64,000 nt of DNA from assembly GCA_035638775.1 (NCBI GenBank), contig DASQZJ010000002.1:186001-250000 (forward strand). The letters are read 5' to 3'. The notes beneath the pieces were generated by a model. That model worked only from the letters and a program-made list of their open reading frames with translations. It searched no databases and was not told the origin of the DNA. Position numbers and translations under genes: made by a program. This DNA is from DASQZJ01 sp035638775. Lineage in GTDB: Bacteria; Pseudomonadota; Gammaproteobacteria; UBA5335; SLRW01. This document shows, one piece after another, positions 24,606 through 33,586 of the stretch (position 1 is the first letter of the stretch; every line of letters begins with the position of its first letter).

Positions 24606-25976
24606 GTGAGCCGGAAGGACCATCCGCTGGAGCTGATCGCGCGGCTGCTGTGGGCGCGGGACACCGACGCGCTGCCCCGGCAGCAGGCGCGTGGCCTGCA
24701 CGCGCTGCGCCTGGTCTTCAACGTGCTGCGCGACCTGTTCTCCGGCGAGCTCACCATGCGCGCCATGAGCCTGGTCTACACCACGCTGCTGGCGCTGGTT
24801 CCACTGCTGGCGCTCAGCTTCTCGGTGCTCAAGGCGTTCGGGGTGCACAGCGAGATCGAGCCGCTGCTGCTCACCTTCTTCGCCCCGCTCGGCCCCAGGG
24901 GCGCGGAGCTCGCGCACCACATCATCGGCTTCGTCGAGCGCGTGCGGGTGGGCGTGCTCGGCTCCGTCGGCCTGCTGCTGCTGATCGCGATGGTGATCTC
25001 GCTGATCCAGAAGATCGAGGACGGGCTCAACCGGATCTGGCGCATCCAGCACCGTCGCAGCCTGATCCAGCGTTTCAGCGGCTACCTGAGCGTGATCGTC
25101 GTCGGTCCGGTGCTGGTGCTGGCGGCCGTGGGAACCACCGCTTCGCTGCTGAGCCAGCAGGTCGTGGCCAGCCTGCGCGCGATCGAGCCGTTCGGCCTGG
25201 CGCTGTACCTTTTCGGAGAGCTGTTGCCCTACCTGCTGGTGATCGCGGCGTTCACCGCCACCTACCTGCTCCTGCCGAACACCCGGGTACGACTCGGACC
25301 GGCGCTGACCGGCGGCGTCCTCGCCGGTGCCGCCTGGAAGCTGATCGGCATGATCTTCGCCTCGTTCGCCGCCTCTTCCGCCCGCTACGACCTGGTGTAC
25401 TCGGGGTTTGCCGTGGTCATCCTGGCCCTGGTATGGCTTTACATAAGCTGGCTGGTCTTCCTGGTGGGTGCACAAATCGCCTTCTACGTGCAGAATCCAC
25501 ATTTTGTCAGCCGCAACTCGTTGCCGCACGACCTGGAAACGACCGATCCGGAAGGCGTGGCCCTGGCGATCATGTACTGGACCGCGTTGCGCTTCCGGCG
25601 CCGCGAGCCGCCGCCGGACGAGGATGCGCTGGCCGCCCTGCTGGAGATCCCCGGCTATCAGATCGGCACGGTGCTGAACGCTCTGATCGCCCACGGGCTG
25701 CTGCTGGAGATCGAGGAACCGTCGCCGGGATTCGTGCCGGGGGCGGATCCGGCCGCCATCGCCCTGCTGGACGTGATCGAGGCCAGCAGGGACCGGCACC
25801 CCGACCTGCCGCGGCCACGGCCGGCGAGCCTGGCACCGGCGGTGGCCGACGTGCGCGGGGCGGTGGCGGAGGCGACGCGCGCGGCCCTGGACGGGCGCAC
25901 GCTGGGAGAGCTGGTGGCCGGCGCGGGCGCAAGCCCCGGCGGCGATCAGGCGGGTGACTCGCACGAAGGCGACTGA
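24606..25976 (+). CDS. YihY/BrkB-family inner-membrane protein
   Basis: 456 residues. About 45-300 hold the six-helix YihY/BrkB core: ELTMRAMSLVYTTLLALVPLLALSF-type opening, the KIEDGLNRIWRI signature loop, and LVWLYISWLVFLVGAQIA at the end. Despite the old name ribonuclease BN, the family is not a nuclease and its function is unclear. The last 150 residues are soluble and Ala/Gly/Asp-rich, containing a winged-helix-like stretch (LAALLEIPGYQIGTVLNALIAH) also seen in long YihY proteins. Starts at a GTG with GAGGGGAAA upstream and follows the ATP-grasp gene closely. Confidence 0.88.
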   Translation: MSRKDHPLELIARLLWARDTDALPRQQARGLHALRLVFNVLRDLFSGELTMRAMSLVYTTLLALVPLLALSFSVLKAFGVHSEIEPLLLTFFAPLGPRGAELAHHIIGFVERVRVGVLGSVGLLLLIAMVISLIQKIEDGLNRIWRIQHRRSLIQRFSGYLSVIVVGPVLVLAAVGTTASLLSQQVVASLRAIEPFGLALYLFGELLPYLLVIAAFTATYLLLPNTRVRLGPALTGGVLAGAAWKLIGMIFASFAASSARYDLVYSGFAVVILALVWLYISWLVFLVGAQIAFYVQNPHFVSRNSLPHDLETTDPEGVALAIMYWTALRFRRREPPPDEDALAALLEIPGYQIGTVLNALIAHGLLLEIEEPSPGFVPGADPAAIALLDVIEASRDRHPDLPRPRPASLAPAVADVRGAVAEATRAALDGRTLGELVAGAGASPGGDQAGDSHEGD

Positions 25977-26096
25977 CCGGCGTACCGGAGCCGCGCGCCA
26001 TCCCGGGATTCGGGGGGTCGGGCGAAACCGCGGCGCCGGCCGGGAGCGCCGGGCAAGAGCGCCGGCCAGGGACGACGGAGAGGGGCACAGGGAGGG

Positions 26097-27104
26097 ATGT
26101 TGGGGGGACGCGATTCCCAATACGGACACGACGCCTCACGCACGGCCATGCGGGTGCTGGTCGCGGACGACAGCCGCACCAGCCTCGCCGTGCTGGACAA
26201 GCACATCCGCGCGATGGGGCACACCGTGATGGTGGCCCGTGACGGGAGCGAGGCACTGAACCTGTACCGGGACAAGCACCCCGACCTCGTGCTGATGGAT
26301 GTCATCATGCCGGGCCAGAGCGGGCTGGAGGTGGCGCGCTCCATGCGCCGGGCACTGCCGTACGACTGGATCCCCATCATCTTCCTCAGCGGCCGGGTCG
26401 AGGACCGGGATATCGCCGAAGGCATCGAGGCGGGCGGCGACGATTACCTCACCAAGCCGGTCAATCCCCTGGTCCTGCGCGCCAAGATCCTCGCCATGCA
26501 GCGCATCGCCGCGATGCGCCACGAGCTGGCCGAGGCGAACCGCCGCCTCGCGCGCCTTTCCACCGAGGACCCACTGACGGGACTGGCGAACCGCCGGGGC
26601 TTCGACGAGTTTCTCGAGCGGCAGTGGAAGAGCGCCGCCCGCCACGGTGACCGGCCGCTATGCCTGCTGATGATCGACGTCGACGATTTCAAGGCCTACA
26701 ACGACCGCTACGGCCACCAGCGGGGCGACCAATGCCTGCAGCGCATCGGACGGCTGATCCACACCGAGCTCAAGCGGGGCAGCGACCTCGCCGCCCGCTA
26801 CGGCGGCGAGGAGTTCGTGGTGGTCATTCCGGAGACCCCGCTGCGCGGCGGTCTGGCCGTCGCCGCCCGGATCATGCGCTCGATCCGTCGGGAGGAGATG
26901 CCCCACGCCGCCACGCGCGTTCCCGGCGAGCGGGTCACCGTCAGCATCGGTGCGGCCGCCGCCTGTCCCGGCCCGGGAGTGTCTCCGCCGGCCCTGTTGC
27001 AGGCGGCCGACCTGGCGATGTACGAGGCCAAGGACGCCGGCCGTGACGCAATCCGCAGCCGACGGCTGGACGCCGTCGGCGGTTTTTCGGAAGATCGCCC
27101 CTGA
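26097..27104 (+). CDS. Response-regulator diguanylate cyclase (REC-GGDEF)
   Basis: Phosphorylation-controlled cyclic di-GMP synthase. 335 residues. REC domain at about 18-135: acidic pair D24/D25, phospho-acceptor D68 in VLMDVIMP, and lysine in YLTKPVNP. A short coiled linker precedes the GGDEF domain at about 165-320: LTGLANRRGFDEF, MIDVDDFKAYND and active site RYGGEEF, with the I-site RGSD five residues before it. The ATG at 26097 sits directly after GGGAGGG, rather close; the ATG at 26148, nearer to the REC domain, is an alternative. A terminator-like hairpin lies inside the final codons. Confidence 0.92.
   Translation: MLGGRDSQYGHDASRTAMRVLVADDSRTSLAVLDKHIRAMGHTVMVARDGSEALNLYRDKHPDLVLMDVIMPGQSGLEVARSMRRALPYDWIPIIFLSGRVEDRDIAEGIEAGGDDYLTKPVNPLVLRAKILAMQRIAAMRHELAEANRRLARLSTEDPLTGLANRRGFDEFLERQWKSAARHGDRPLCLLMIDVDDFKAYNDRYGHQRGDQCLQRIGRLIHTELKRGSDLAARYGGEEFVVVIPETPLRGGLAVAARIMRSIRREEMPHAATRVPGERVTVSIGAAAACPGPGVSPPALLQAADLAMYEAKDAGRDAIRSRRLDAVGGFSEDRP
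27058..27087 (+). terminator. Intrinsic-terminator-like hairpin inside the 3' end of the REC-GGDEF gene
   Basis: A perfect 9-bp stem (GCCGACGGC at 27058-27066 with GCCGTCGGC at 27072-27080) with a 5-base loop is followed by GG and five T residues at 27083-27087. This is a textbook Rho-independent terminator shape, yet it ends 14 bases before the stop codon at 27102. If used, it would produce mRNA without a stop codon. A promoter-like pair for fadD follows immediately, so it may insulate the two genes. Confidence 0.65.
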
Positions 27105-27130
27105 AACCGTCGGGCGGCATGCCGTATACT
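27101..27130 (+). promoter_or_regulatory. Sigma-70-like promoter for fadD
   Basis: TATACT at 27125-27130 matches five of six bases of the -10 consensus. CTGAAA at 27101-27106 is a four-of-six -35 match with an 18-base spacer. Predicted initiation near 27137 gives a leader of about 130 bases before the GTG of fadD. It overlaps the stop codon of the REC-GGDEF gene. Prediction only. Confidence 0.45.
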
Positions 27131-27266
27131 TCGCGTTTTTGCGGTCAGCATGCCCGCACGGAATGCACAGGCGCGCCATCACGGTGCCCCCGGGGCCGCG
27201 CGCGGCAACGCCTCGCGTGCCTCGCCCGGGGTCGGGGGCTCACGCGCGAAGGGAGGGCAGGAGCTC

Positions 27267-28937
27267 GTGGACAGGCCCGTGGAGAAACTCTGGCTGAAGC
27301 ACTATCCGGAAGGCGTGCCGGCCGAGATCGATCCCGACGCGTACGCGTCGATCGTCGACATCCTGGAGACAAGCTGCCGGGACTACGCAGACAAGCCCGC
27401 CTTCACCAACATGGGGGTGGAGCTGACGTACGCGCAGCTCGACCGGCTGAGCCTTCGCTTCGCCGCGTTCCTGCAGCAGGATCTGGACCTGGCCCGCGGG
27501 GACCGCGTGGCGATCATGATGCCCAACCTGCTGCAGTACCCGGTGGTGCTGTTCGGGATCCTGCGTGCGGGCATGGTCGCGGTCAACGTCAATCCGATGT
27601 ATACGCCGCGCGAGCTCGAACATCAGCTCAACGACGCGGATGCGCGCGCCATCGTGATCGTCGACAACTTCGCCCATACGCTGGAGCAGGTCCGCCGCGA
27701 CGTGCCGGTCGACTGGGTGATCACGACCGCCATCGGCGACCTCTTCCCCGCACCCCGGCGCGCTCTGGTCAACTTCGTGGTCCGGTACGTGCGCCGCATG
27801 GTACCGAGCCACCACCTGCCGGCGGCGATCCGGCTGCGGGACGCGCTCGCGCGGGGCGCGGCCAGGCAGCTGGAGACGCCGCGCCTGGCCCATGAGGACA
27901 TCGCCTTCCTGCAATACACCGGCGGAACCACCGGGGTCTCCAAGGGAGCGATCCTGACCCACGGCAACGTCGTCTCCAACATGCTGCAGGCGCGAGCCTG
28001 GATCTCGTCCATGGTCGAGGAGGGGCGGGAAATCGTCATCACCGCCCTGCCCCTCTACCACATCTTTTCGCTGACCGCCAACTGTCTGATCTTTGTCGCC
28101 ATCGGCGGCCTGAACGTGCTGATCACGAATCCCCGCGACCTGAAGACCTTCACCAGGGAGATCGGCCGTTATCCGTTCACCGTGATCACCGGAGTGAACA
28201 CGCTGTTCAACGCACTGCTCCACTACGAGCCGTTCCGGCGCCTGGATTTCAGCCACCTCAAGGTCGCCCTCGGCGGCGGCATGGCCGTGCAGAGGGCGGT
28301 TGCGGAGCGCTGGAAGGAACTCACCGGGGTCCCGCTGATCGAGGCGTACGGGCTCACGGAAACCTCGCCGGCCGCAGCCATCAATCCGCTCGACCTCGAG
28401 GAATACAACGGCAAGATCGGGATGCCCATCCCCTCCACCGAGATGTCGATCCAGGACGACGAGGGGCACCTGCTGCCCACCGGCGAGACGGGCGAGATCT
28501 GCATCCGGGGGCCGCAAGTGATGCACGGCTACTGGCGCCGTCCGGAGGAGACCGCCCGGACCCTCGACGAGCGCACCGGCTGGCTGCACACCGGCGACAT
28601 GGGGATGATGGACCAGGACGGCTACTTCCGCGTGGTGGACCGCAAGAAGGACATGATCAACGTCTCCGGGTTCAACGTGTTCCCGAACGAGGTGGAAGAG
28701 ATCCTGGCGCAGCACCCGGGGGTGGTCGAGGCGGCGGTGGTGGGTATCCCGGACGAGAAGTCGGGCGAAACCATCAAGGCCTTCGTGGTGCCGCGCGACG
28801 ACGGCGTCACGCGGGAATCCATCATCGAGCACTGCCGCAAGAGCCTGACGGCCTACAAGGTGCCCAAGCAGATCGAATTCCGCGACGAGCTGCCCAAGAG
28901 CAACGTCGGCAAGATCCTGCGCAAGGAGCTGCGCTGA
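27267..28937 (+). CDS. fadD: Long-chain fatty-acid-CoA ligase
   Basis: Activates fatty acids with ATP and CoA at the inner face of the membrane for beta-oxidation or lipid synthesis. 556 residues from the chosen start, close to E. coli FadD (561). Adenylate-forming motifs in order: YTGGTTGVSKGAILTH (P-loop), AYGLTETSPAA, GWLHTGDMGMMD, and VDRKKDMINVSGFNVFP (FACS signature); catalytic lysine in KSNVGKILRKEL. I chose the GTG at 27267 because an AGGAG site lies just before it and VEKLWLKHYPEGVPAEI matches the usual N-terminus. An ATG at 27150 would add 39 low-complexity residues. No FadR site recognised. Confidence 0.94.
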   Translation: MDRPVEKLWLKHYPEGVPAEIDPDAYASIVDILETSCRDYADKPAFTNMGVELTYAQLDRLSLRFAAFLQQDLDLARGDRVAIMMPNLLQYPVVLFGILRAGMVAVNVNPMYTPRELEHQLNDADARAIVIVDNFAHTLEQVRRDVPVDWVITTAIGDLFPAPRRALVNFVVRYVRRMVPSHHLPAAIRLRDALARGAARQLETPRLAHEDIAFLQYTGGTTGVSKGAILTHGNVVSNMLQARAWISSMVEEGREIVITALPLYHIFSLTANCLIFVAIGGLNVLITNPRDLKTFTREIGRYPFTVITGVNTLFNALLHYEPFRRLDFSHLKVALGGGMAVQRAVAERWKELTGVPLIEAYGLTETSPAAAINPLDLEEYNGKIGMPIPSTEMSIQDDEGHLLPTGETGEICIRGPQVMHGYWRRPEETARTLDERTGWLHTGDMGMMDQDGYFRVVDRKKDMINVSGFNVFPNEVEEILAQHPGVVEAAVVGIPDEKSGETIKAFVVPRDDGVTRESIIEHCRKSLTAYKVPKQIEFRDELPKSNVGKILRKELR

Positions 28938-28977
28938 CGTCCGGGCAGCTCACGCGCGCGAAACGGCGAGATATCCC

Positions 28978-29592
28978 ATGGACGAAAGCGTGCTCCGGGC
29001 GATGGCCAAGTGGCCCAAGGTGCCCGCCGCCTACGGCTGGCTGTCGCTGGACCGACGCGGCCGCTGGCGGCTGCAGGAACGCCCCATCACGCACCCCCGC
29101 ACGATCGAGTTCATCAACCGCAACTACCTGGCCGACGAGCACGGTCGCTGGCTGTTCCAGAACGGACCCCAGCGCGTCTACGTCACGCTCGCGTACACGC
29201 CCTGGATCTACCGCCTGCGCCCGGACCGCGAAGCCACGGGGGCCGGCAGCCTCGAGACGCATACCGGGGCCCCGGTGAACCGGATCCAGAAGGCGTGGAT
29301 GGACGAGACCGGCAGCCTGCTCCTGCTCACCGGGCACGGGATCGGCGTGCTGGACGACCGCGACCTGCTCGGGCTGAGCCCGGCCTTCCGGGACCGGGCA
29401 GGCGGGGCACTGGACGACGCGCGGCTGGCGGAACGGATCGAACGGGCGATGCAAGACGCCGATGCCGGCACCGAGCAGGACACCGGTATTGCCCTCGCCC
29501 ACGGGGGAACCACTTGCAGCGTCGCCAGCCTGCCTTCCGCGGCAGCGCCGCAACGCTTCGGCTTCGACCCGCGTCCGGCGCCGCGCGAGTGA
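28978..29592 (+). CDS. Conserved hypothetical protein of proteobacteria, 204 aa
   Basis: 204 soluble residues. The first 110 are well structured and resemble an uncharacterised proteobacterial family with the pattern KWPKVPAAYGWLSLDRRGRW, then TIEFINRNYLADEHGRWLFQNGPQRVYV; I recall this family as a numbered DUF but not the number with certainty. The last 60 residues are low-complexity. It follows fadD by 40 bases on the same strand. No catalytic motif, signal peptide or membrane segment is visible. Confidence 0.78.
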   Translation: MDESVLRAMAKWPKVPAAYGWLSLDRRGRWRLQERPITHPRTIEFINRNYLADEHGRWLFQNGPQRVYVTLAYTPWIYRLRPDREATGAGSLETHTGAPVNRIQKAWMDETGSLLLLTGHGIGVLDDRDLLGLSPAFRDRAGGALDDARLAERIERAMQDADAGTEQDTGIALAHGGTTCSVASLPSAAAPQRFGFDPRPAPRE

Positions 29593-29629
29593 CCGCCGGG
29601 TTGCGGCCGGGTTGCCCGTGTTCCGGTTG

Positions 29630-30289
29630 TCAGTCTCCGACTCCGCGTGACTTGAGATACGCCTCCAGCGCCTGGCGGGAATCGTCGAGCGTGCGCTGGA
29701 AGGACGGCCGTTCACGCACACGCTTGAGATACGGCGCCAGCTCGCCGAGATCATCCAGCGGACTCCCGCCGTAAATCCGCCGCGCCGCATCGCCCGCCAG
29801 CGGCAGGTGGATGGCAGCGCCGATGTCCGCGCAGGTGAAATCGCGGCCGGCCAGGAACGGTTCGAAGCGCGCCAGCCGGCGCAGTGCGGCCGTGCCCTTC
29901 TCCAGCGCCGGCCTCACCTCGGCGCGGGTCTGGTCGGAAATCCTGCCGCCGAAGAAGGCTTCCGGGTAGAGCCGCCGCGCCGGCAGCTCGAGGTAAAGCT
30001 CGATCACGCGCAACAGCTCGCGCACCTTGGCCCGCGGGAAGGCCTCGACCGGATACAGCCGTGGCTCGGGGCGGATATCCTCCAGGTAGTCCAGCATCAC
30101 CTGGGACTCGGACACCACGCCCTCCTCCGTCTCCAGGCAGGGAACCTTGCCCATCGGGCTCTTCTCCAGGTAGCCGGGATCGTCCGACGGGTAAACCAGC
30201 ACCTCCTCGAACTCCAGTCCCTTCTCCAGCATCGCCGTCTTGACGACGTTGTAGTAGTTGCTGACCGCAAAGCCGTACAGCCTGAACAT
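29630..30289 (-). CDS. Glutathione S-transferase family protein
   Basis: 219 residues with the two-domain GST layout. The thioredoxin-like N-terminal domain (about 1-78) starts MFRLYGFAVSNYYNVVKTAML and has the cis-proline segment GKVPCLE followed by the glutathione-binding ESQVMLDYLED. A helical C-terminal domain follows from about residue 88. The catalytic residue near the start is Ser10 or Tyr12, not the bacterial beta-class cysteine. Likely cytoplasmic detoxification or an unknown thiol chemistry. Convergent with the hypothetical gene after fadD. Confidence 0.88.
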   Translation of the reverse strand: MFRLYGFAVSNYYNVVKTAMLEKGLEFEEVLVYPSDDPGYLEKSPMGKVPCLETEEGVVSESQVMLDYLEDIRPEPRLYPVEAFPRAKVRELLRVIELYLELPARRLYPEAFFGGRISDQTRAEVRPALEKGTAALRRLARFEPFLAGRDFTCADIGAAIHLPLAGDAARRIYGGSPLDDLGELAPYLKRVRERPSFQRTLDDSRQALEAYLKSRGVGD

Positions 30290-30548
30290 GATGGGGGTAC
30301 CTCCAGTCGGTTACCCGCCGCCCGGCGGCGGCGCCCGGCGAACGTGCGGATGACGGGCGGCGCCGCGCGAATGCACGCCCGGCGCCGCCGGCTCCGGGCA
30401 TGATACTAACCCGGTCTCCGGTAATGCCACGTCCCGGAATGCGCGAGCGAGGCCCGGGAACGCGACCGGAAGCCGCCGTACCGGCGCGGCGCGGCCTGAT
30501 AGACTACCCGTTTCAGCGAGCGGCGAGTCGCCAGGAGCGCGCCAGCGC

Positions 30549-31766
30549 ATGAGCACGCATCAGACGCAGACCGCGGGCCTCGCGCCGCCAGGCCGGTTCG
30601 GCGACGCGCCCCGCGGAGTCAACCTCGACGCCGCCGCCGGGTCCCGGGTCCTGGCCGCGTGCCTGCAGCGAGCAGACGCATTCGCGCGCCGTTGCCGGGC
30701 GCAGCTCGGCGGCCCGTATCATGAATCCCGCCTTGCCGGACGCGCGCTGGCCCGGAGCCGGCGCCGGCTGGCGCGCTTCCTCAATCTCCCCGACGGTGGA
30801 CAGCTGCACGCGGCGGGCTCGGTAACGGCGGCGCTGGAGCGGCTTTCCCGCGCGCTCGCGCCGGCGTTTCGGCCGGGCGATACGGTCGTGGTCACCGCGG
30901 CCGACCACGAGGCCAACATCACGCCCTGGCTGCGGCTCGCGGAACGCGGCGTGAACATCCGCTGGTGGCGGCCCGCTCTCCCGGGCGGGCGGCTGGAGCC
31001 CGACGAGCTCGACGGGCTGCTCGCGCCGGGCACGCGCCTGCTGTGCCTCACCCACTGCTCCAATGTGACCGGCGCGATCACGCCGCTGGCGCACATCGTG
31101 GAACGGGCACACCGTGCCGGGGTCGCGGTGTGCGCCGACGGCACCGCCTATGCCCCTCACCGGAGCGTGGACCTGGCGTCGCTGGGGGTGGATTTCTACG
31201 CCCTCAGCCTGTTCAAGTGCTTCGGTCCCCAGCTCGCGCTGCTGGCGGCCGCCCCTGGTGCAGGTATTCCACCCGGGCGGAAGGACGGCGCGGGCCTTGA
31301 CGACGGAGCCTTTGCATACGCCTCGCTCTACGCCGCCACGGCGGTTCCGGATCACGTGGCCGCGCTCGCCGGCGAGTCGCCGGCGAGCGCCTCCCCGGGT
31401 TACCGGGCGGCCATCGAGGCCGGCTACCGCGCGATCGCAAAGCACGAGACAGACCTGCTGGCCGGGCTGGCACCCGTGCTCGCACGCCATGGCCTGCGGC
31501 CGGTGGGGCCGCCCCTGGACCGGAACGAACAGCGGGTGCCCATCGTCGCGGTGACCGGCCCGCACATCGAGCGTCTGGCCCCGGCGCTGGCGCGGCACGG
31601 CATCGGCGTGCGCTACGGCCGCTTCCGCGCCACCCGGCTGCTGCAGGCGCTGGGGCACGACGGCCTGCTGCGCATTTCACTCGCCCACTACCACGGGCGG
31701 GACGACATCGAGCGGCTCGACCGGGCACTCGCGCGCGTGCGCCTGCGCGATCCCCGGAGGGCTTGA
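30549..31766 (+). CDS. Class V PLP-dependent aminotransferase family (cysteine-desulfurase-like)
   Basis: 405 residues. Fold-type I PLP enzyme of the class V group: VVVTAADHEANITPWLRLAE (cofactor histidine region), THCSNVTGAITPL, the PLP aspartate in VCADGTAYAPH, and the Schiff-base lysine in SLFKCFGPQ. The mobile catalytic-cysteine loop of IscS/SufS is not obvious, so it may not be a true desulfurase. Its stop overlaps the start of an alpha/beta-hydrolase gene by one base (TGATG), so the two are translationally coupled. The biochemical role is unknown. Confidence 0.85.
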   Translation: MSTHQTQTAGLAPPGRFGDAPRGVNLDAAAGSRVLAACLQRADAFARRCRAQLGGPYHESRLAGRALARSRRRLARFLNLPDGGQLHAAGSVTAALERLSRALAPAFRPGDTVVVTAADHEANITPWLRLAERGVNIRWWRPALPGGRLEPDELDGLLAPGTRLLCLTHCSNVTGAITPLAHIVERAHRAGVAVCADGTAYAPHRSVDLASLGVDFYALSLFKCFGPQLALLAAAPGAGIPPGRKDGAGLDDGAFAYASLYAATAVPDHVAALAGESPASASPGYRAAIEAGYRAIAKHETDLLAGLAPVLARHGLRPVGPPLDRNEQRVPIVAVTGPHIERLAPALARHGIGVRYGRFRATRLLQALGHDGLLRISLAHYHGRDDIERLDRALARVRLRDPRRA

Positions 31767-32677
31767 TGTACCGGCCCCGGCGCCCGCCCCGTTCCGCCTT
31801 CCATGAGCTCGACGACGGGCTGCGCTGCCATGTCACCCGCTGGGGCGAGCCTTCGCCCGCGCCGCTGGTCCTGCTGCACGGCTGGATGGATGCGGGTGCG
31901 ACGTTCCAGTTCGTGGTCGATGCCCTGGCGCGCGAACGGTACGTGATCGCGCCGGACTGGCGCGGCTTCGGCCGGAGCGGACACGTGCCGGGCGGGCGTT
32001 ACTGGTTCCCGGACTACCTGGCCGACCTCGACGCGCTGCTGGACAGATACTCCCCGGACCGGGCAGTCGACGTGGCCGGGCACAGCATGGGCGGCAACGC
32101 GGCGGGCCTGTACGCCGGGGCGCGCCCCGAGCGTGTCCGCCGCCTGGCACTGCTGGAGGGGTTCGGCCTGCCGTCCGCCGACCCCGGCGGTGCGCCCGTG
32201 CGCTACCGCCGCTGGCTCCGGCAGCTCCGCGTGCGCGCACCCTTTCGCAGCTACGCCGACTACGGCGAGTTCGCGGACCGCCTGCGGCGCGAAAACCCGC
32301 GGCTGACCCGGTCCCGTTCCGCCTTCGTGGCGCGCTGCTGGGGTCGCCCCGGCGCGGACGGACGCATCGTGCCCCGCGGGGATCCGGCGCACCGGCGAGT
32401 CAACCCGGTGCTGTACCGGCTGGAGGAAGCCGAGGCGTGCTGGCGGGCAATCCGCTGCCCCGTGCTCTGGGTCTGGGGAGACGCCTCGGCTCATGTCCGT
32501 CGTGCCGCGGGTGATCCCGACATGGACCGGCGCCGGGCCTGCTTCCGGACCCTGGACGAGGTGACCGTCACCGGCGCCGGGCACATGCTGCACCACGACC
32601 GCCCCGAGGCCCTGGCGAGGGTGCTGGAGGCGTTTCTCTCCGGACCCGCCGGCGGCGAACGGACCGGGTGCGGTTGA
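31766..32677 (+). CDS. Alpha/beta-fold hydrolase
   Basis: 303 residues. Canonical elements: oxyanion strand LVLLHGWMDAGATF, nucleophile elbow GHSMGGN (serine), a late aspartate candidate in VWGDAS, and catalytic histidine in TVTGAGHMLHHD. The closest recognised shape is an epoxide-hydrolase or MhpC-like esterase. The ATG at 31766 overlaps the aminotransferase stop and follows GGAGG. Substrate unknown; the coupling suggests it processes something linked to the aminotransferase reaction. Confidence 0.86.
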   Translation: MYRPRRPPRSAFHELDDGLRCHVTRWGEPSPAPLVLLHGWMDAGATFQFVVDALARERYVIAPDWRGFGRSGHVPGGRYWFPDYLADLDALLDRYSPDRAVDVAGHSMGGNAAGLYAGARPERVRRLALLEGFGLPSADPGGAPVRYRRWLRQLRVRAPFRSYADYGEFADRLRRENPRLTRSRSAFVARCWGRPGADGRIVPRGDPAHRRVNPVLYRLEEAEACWRAIRCPVLWVWGDASAHVRRAAGDPDMDRRRACFRTLDEVTVTGAGHMLHHDRPEALARVLEAFLSGPAGGERTGCG

Positions 32678-32772
32678 ACCCGCCCGGTGACTGGTCAAGA
32701 ATGAGTCCAATACGCAGCGCGACCGGATTCTCCGCGTCGCGACCAATCAAGCGAACCCGTGAGGACGACGTC

Positions 32773-33555
32773 ATGAGCGCGAATGCAGCAACGGCAATGA
32801 ATCGGGGGACCCGCGGCAAGGCGGGCAAGATCAGTCGGGAGGAACGGGACGTCCGTGTCGACCTCGCGGCCGCGTACCGGCTGGTGGCCCACTTCGGCTG
32901 GGACGACCTGATCTTCACCCACCTGTCGGCACGCGTCCCGGGACCGGAAGAGCACTTCCTGATCAATCCCTACGGCATGATGTTCCACGAGATCACCGCG
33001 TCTTCGCTGGTGAAGGTCGACAAGAACGGCAATATCGTCGCCGACAGCGACTACGGCATCAACCCGGCCGGCTTCACCATCCACAGCGCCATCCACATGG
33101 CGAAGAAGGATGCCGGCAGCGTGATGCACCTGCACAACAACGCGGGCGCGGCAGTGTCGGCCCAGCGCGACGGCCTGCTGCCCCTCACCCAGACCGCCAT
33201 GCTCGTTTACAACCGCATCGCCTACCACGAATACGAGGGTGTCGCGCTGGACCTGGACGAGCGCGAGCGCCTGGTCCGGGACCTGGGGGACAAGGACGTG
33301 ATGATCCTGCGCAACCACGGCACGCTGACCATCGGCAAGACCGTCCCCGAGGCCTTCGTGCTGATGTACTTCCTGGAGAACGCCTGCGAGAAGCAGATCC
33401 GCGCGCAGGCGGCGGGGGCGGTGCATTACCCGTCGCGCGAGGCCATCGAAACCACGAAGGCGCAGTCCGAGGCGGGCCTGACCAAAGCCGGCCCGCTGGT
33501 CTGGCCGGGCCTTATCCGCCTGCTGGACAGCAAGGATCCATCCTTCCGCGAATGA
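32773..33555 (+). CDS. Class II aldolase/adducin family protein
   Basis: 260 residues of the fuculose-phosphate-aldolase/adducin fold. GWDDLIFTHLSARVPG opens the domain; zinc-ligand histidines appear in VMHLHNNAG and the third in LRNHGTLTIG. The catalytic-acid region reads DYGINPAGFTIH. The C-terminal part resembles the adducin-head-like members often annotated without substrate. The ATG at 32773 has a GAGG site upstream. It is on the same strand as, but 95 bases after, the hydrolase gene. Confidence 0.87.
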   Translation: MSANAATAMNRGTRGKAGKISREERDVRVDLAAAYRLVAHFGWDDLIFTHLSARVPGPEEHFLINPYGMMFHEITASSLVKVDKNGNIVADSDYGINPAGFTIHSAIHMAKKDAGSVMHLHNNAGAAVSAQRDGLLPLTQTAMLVYNRIAYHEYEGVALDLDERERLVRDLGDKDVMILRNHGTLTIGKTVPEAFVLMYFLENACEKQIRAQAAGAVHYPSREAIETTKAQSEAGLTKAGPLVWPGLIRLLDSKDPSFRE

Positions 33556-33586
33556 GCGGCCGACGGGCGGCGTGCCCGCGGCCCGG

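Noticed and set aside
21707..24766. 1019-codon open frame on the minus strand
   Set aside because: It runs antisense to the GNAT/C39 and ATP-grasp genes; its translation is low-complexity Val/Gln/His/Arg-rich with no motif. High GC content produces such long antisense frames.
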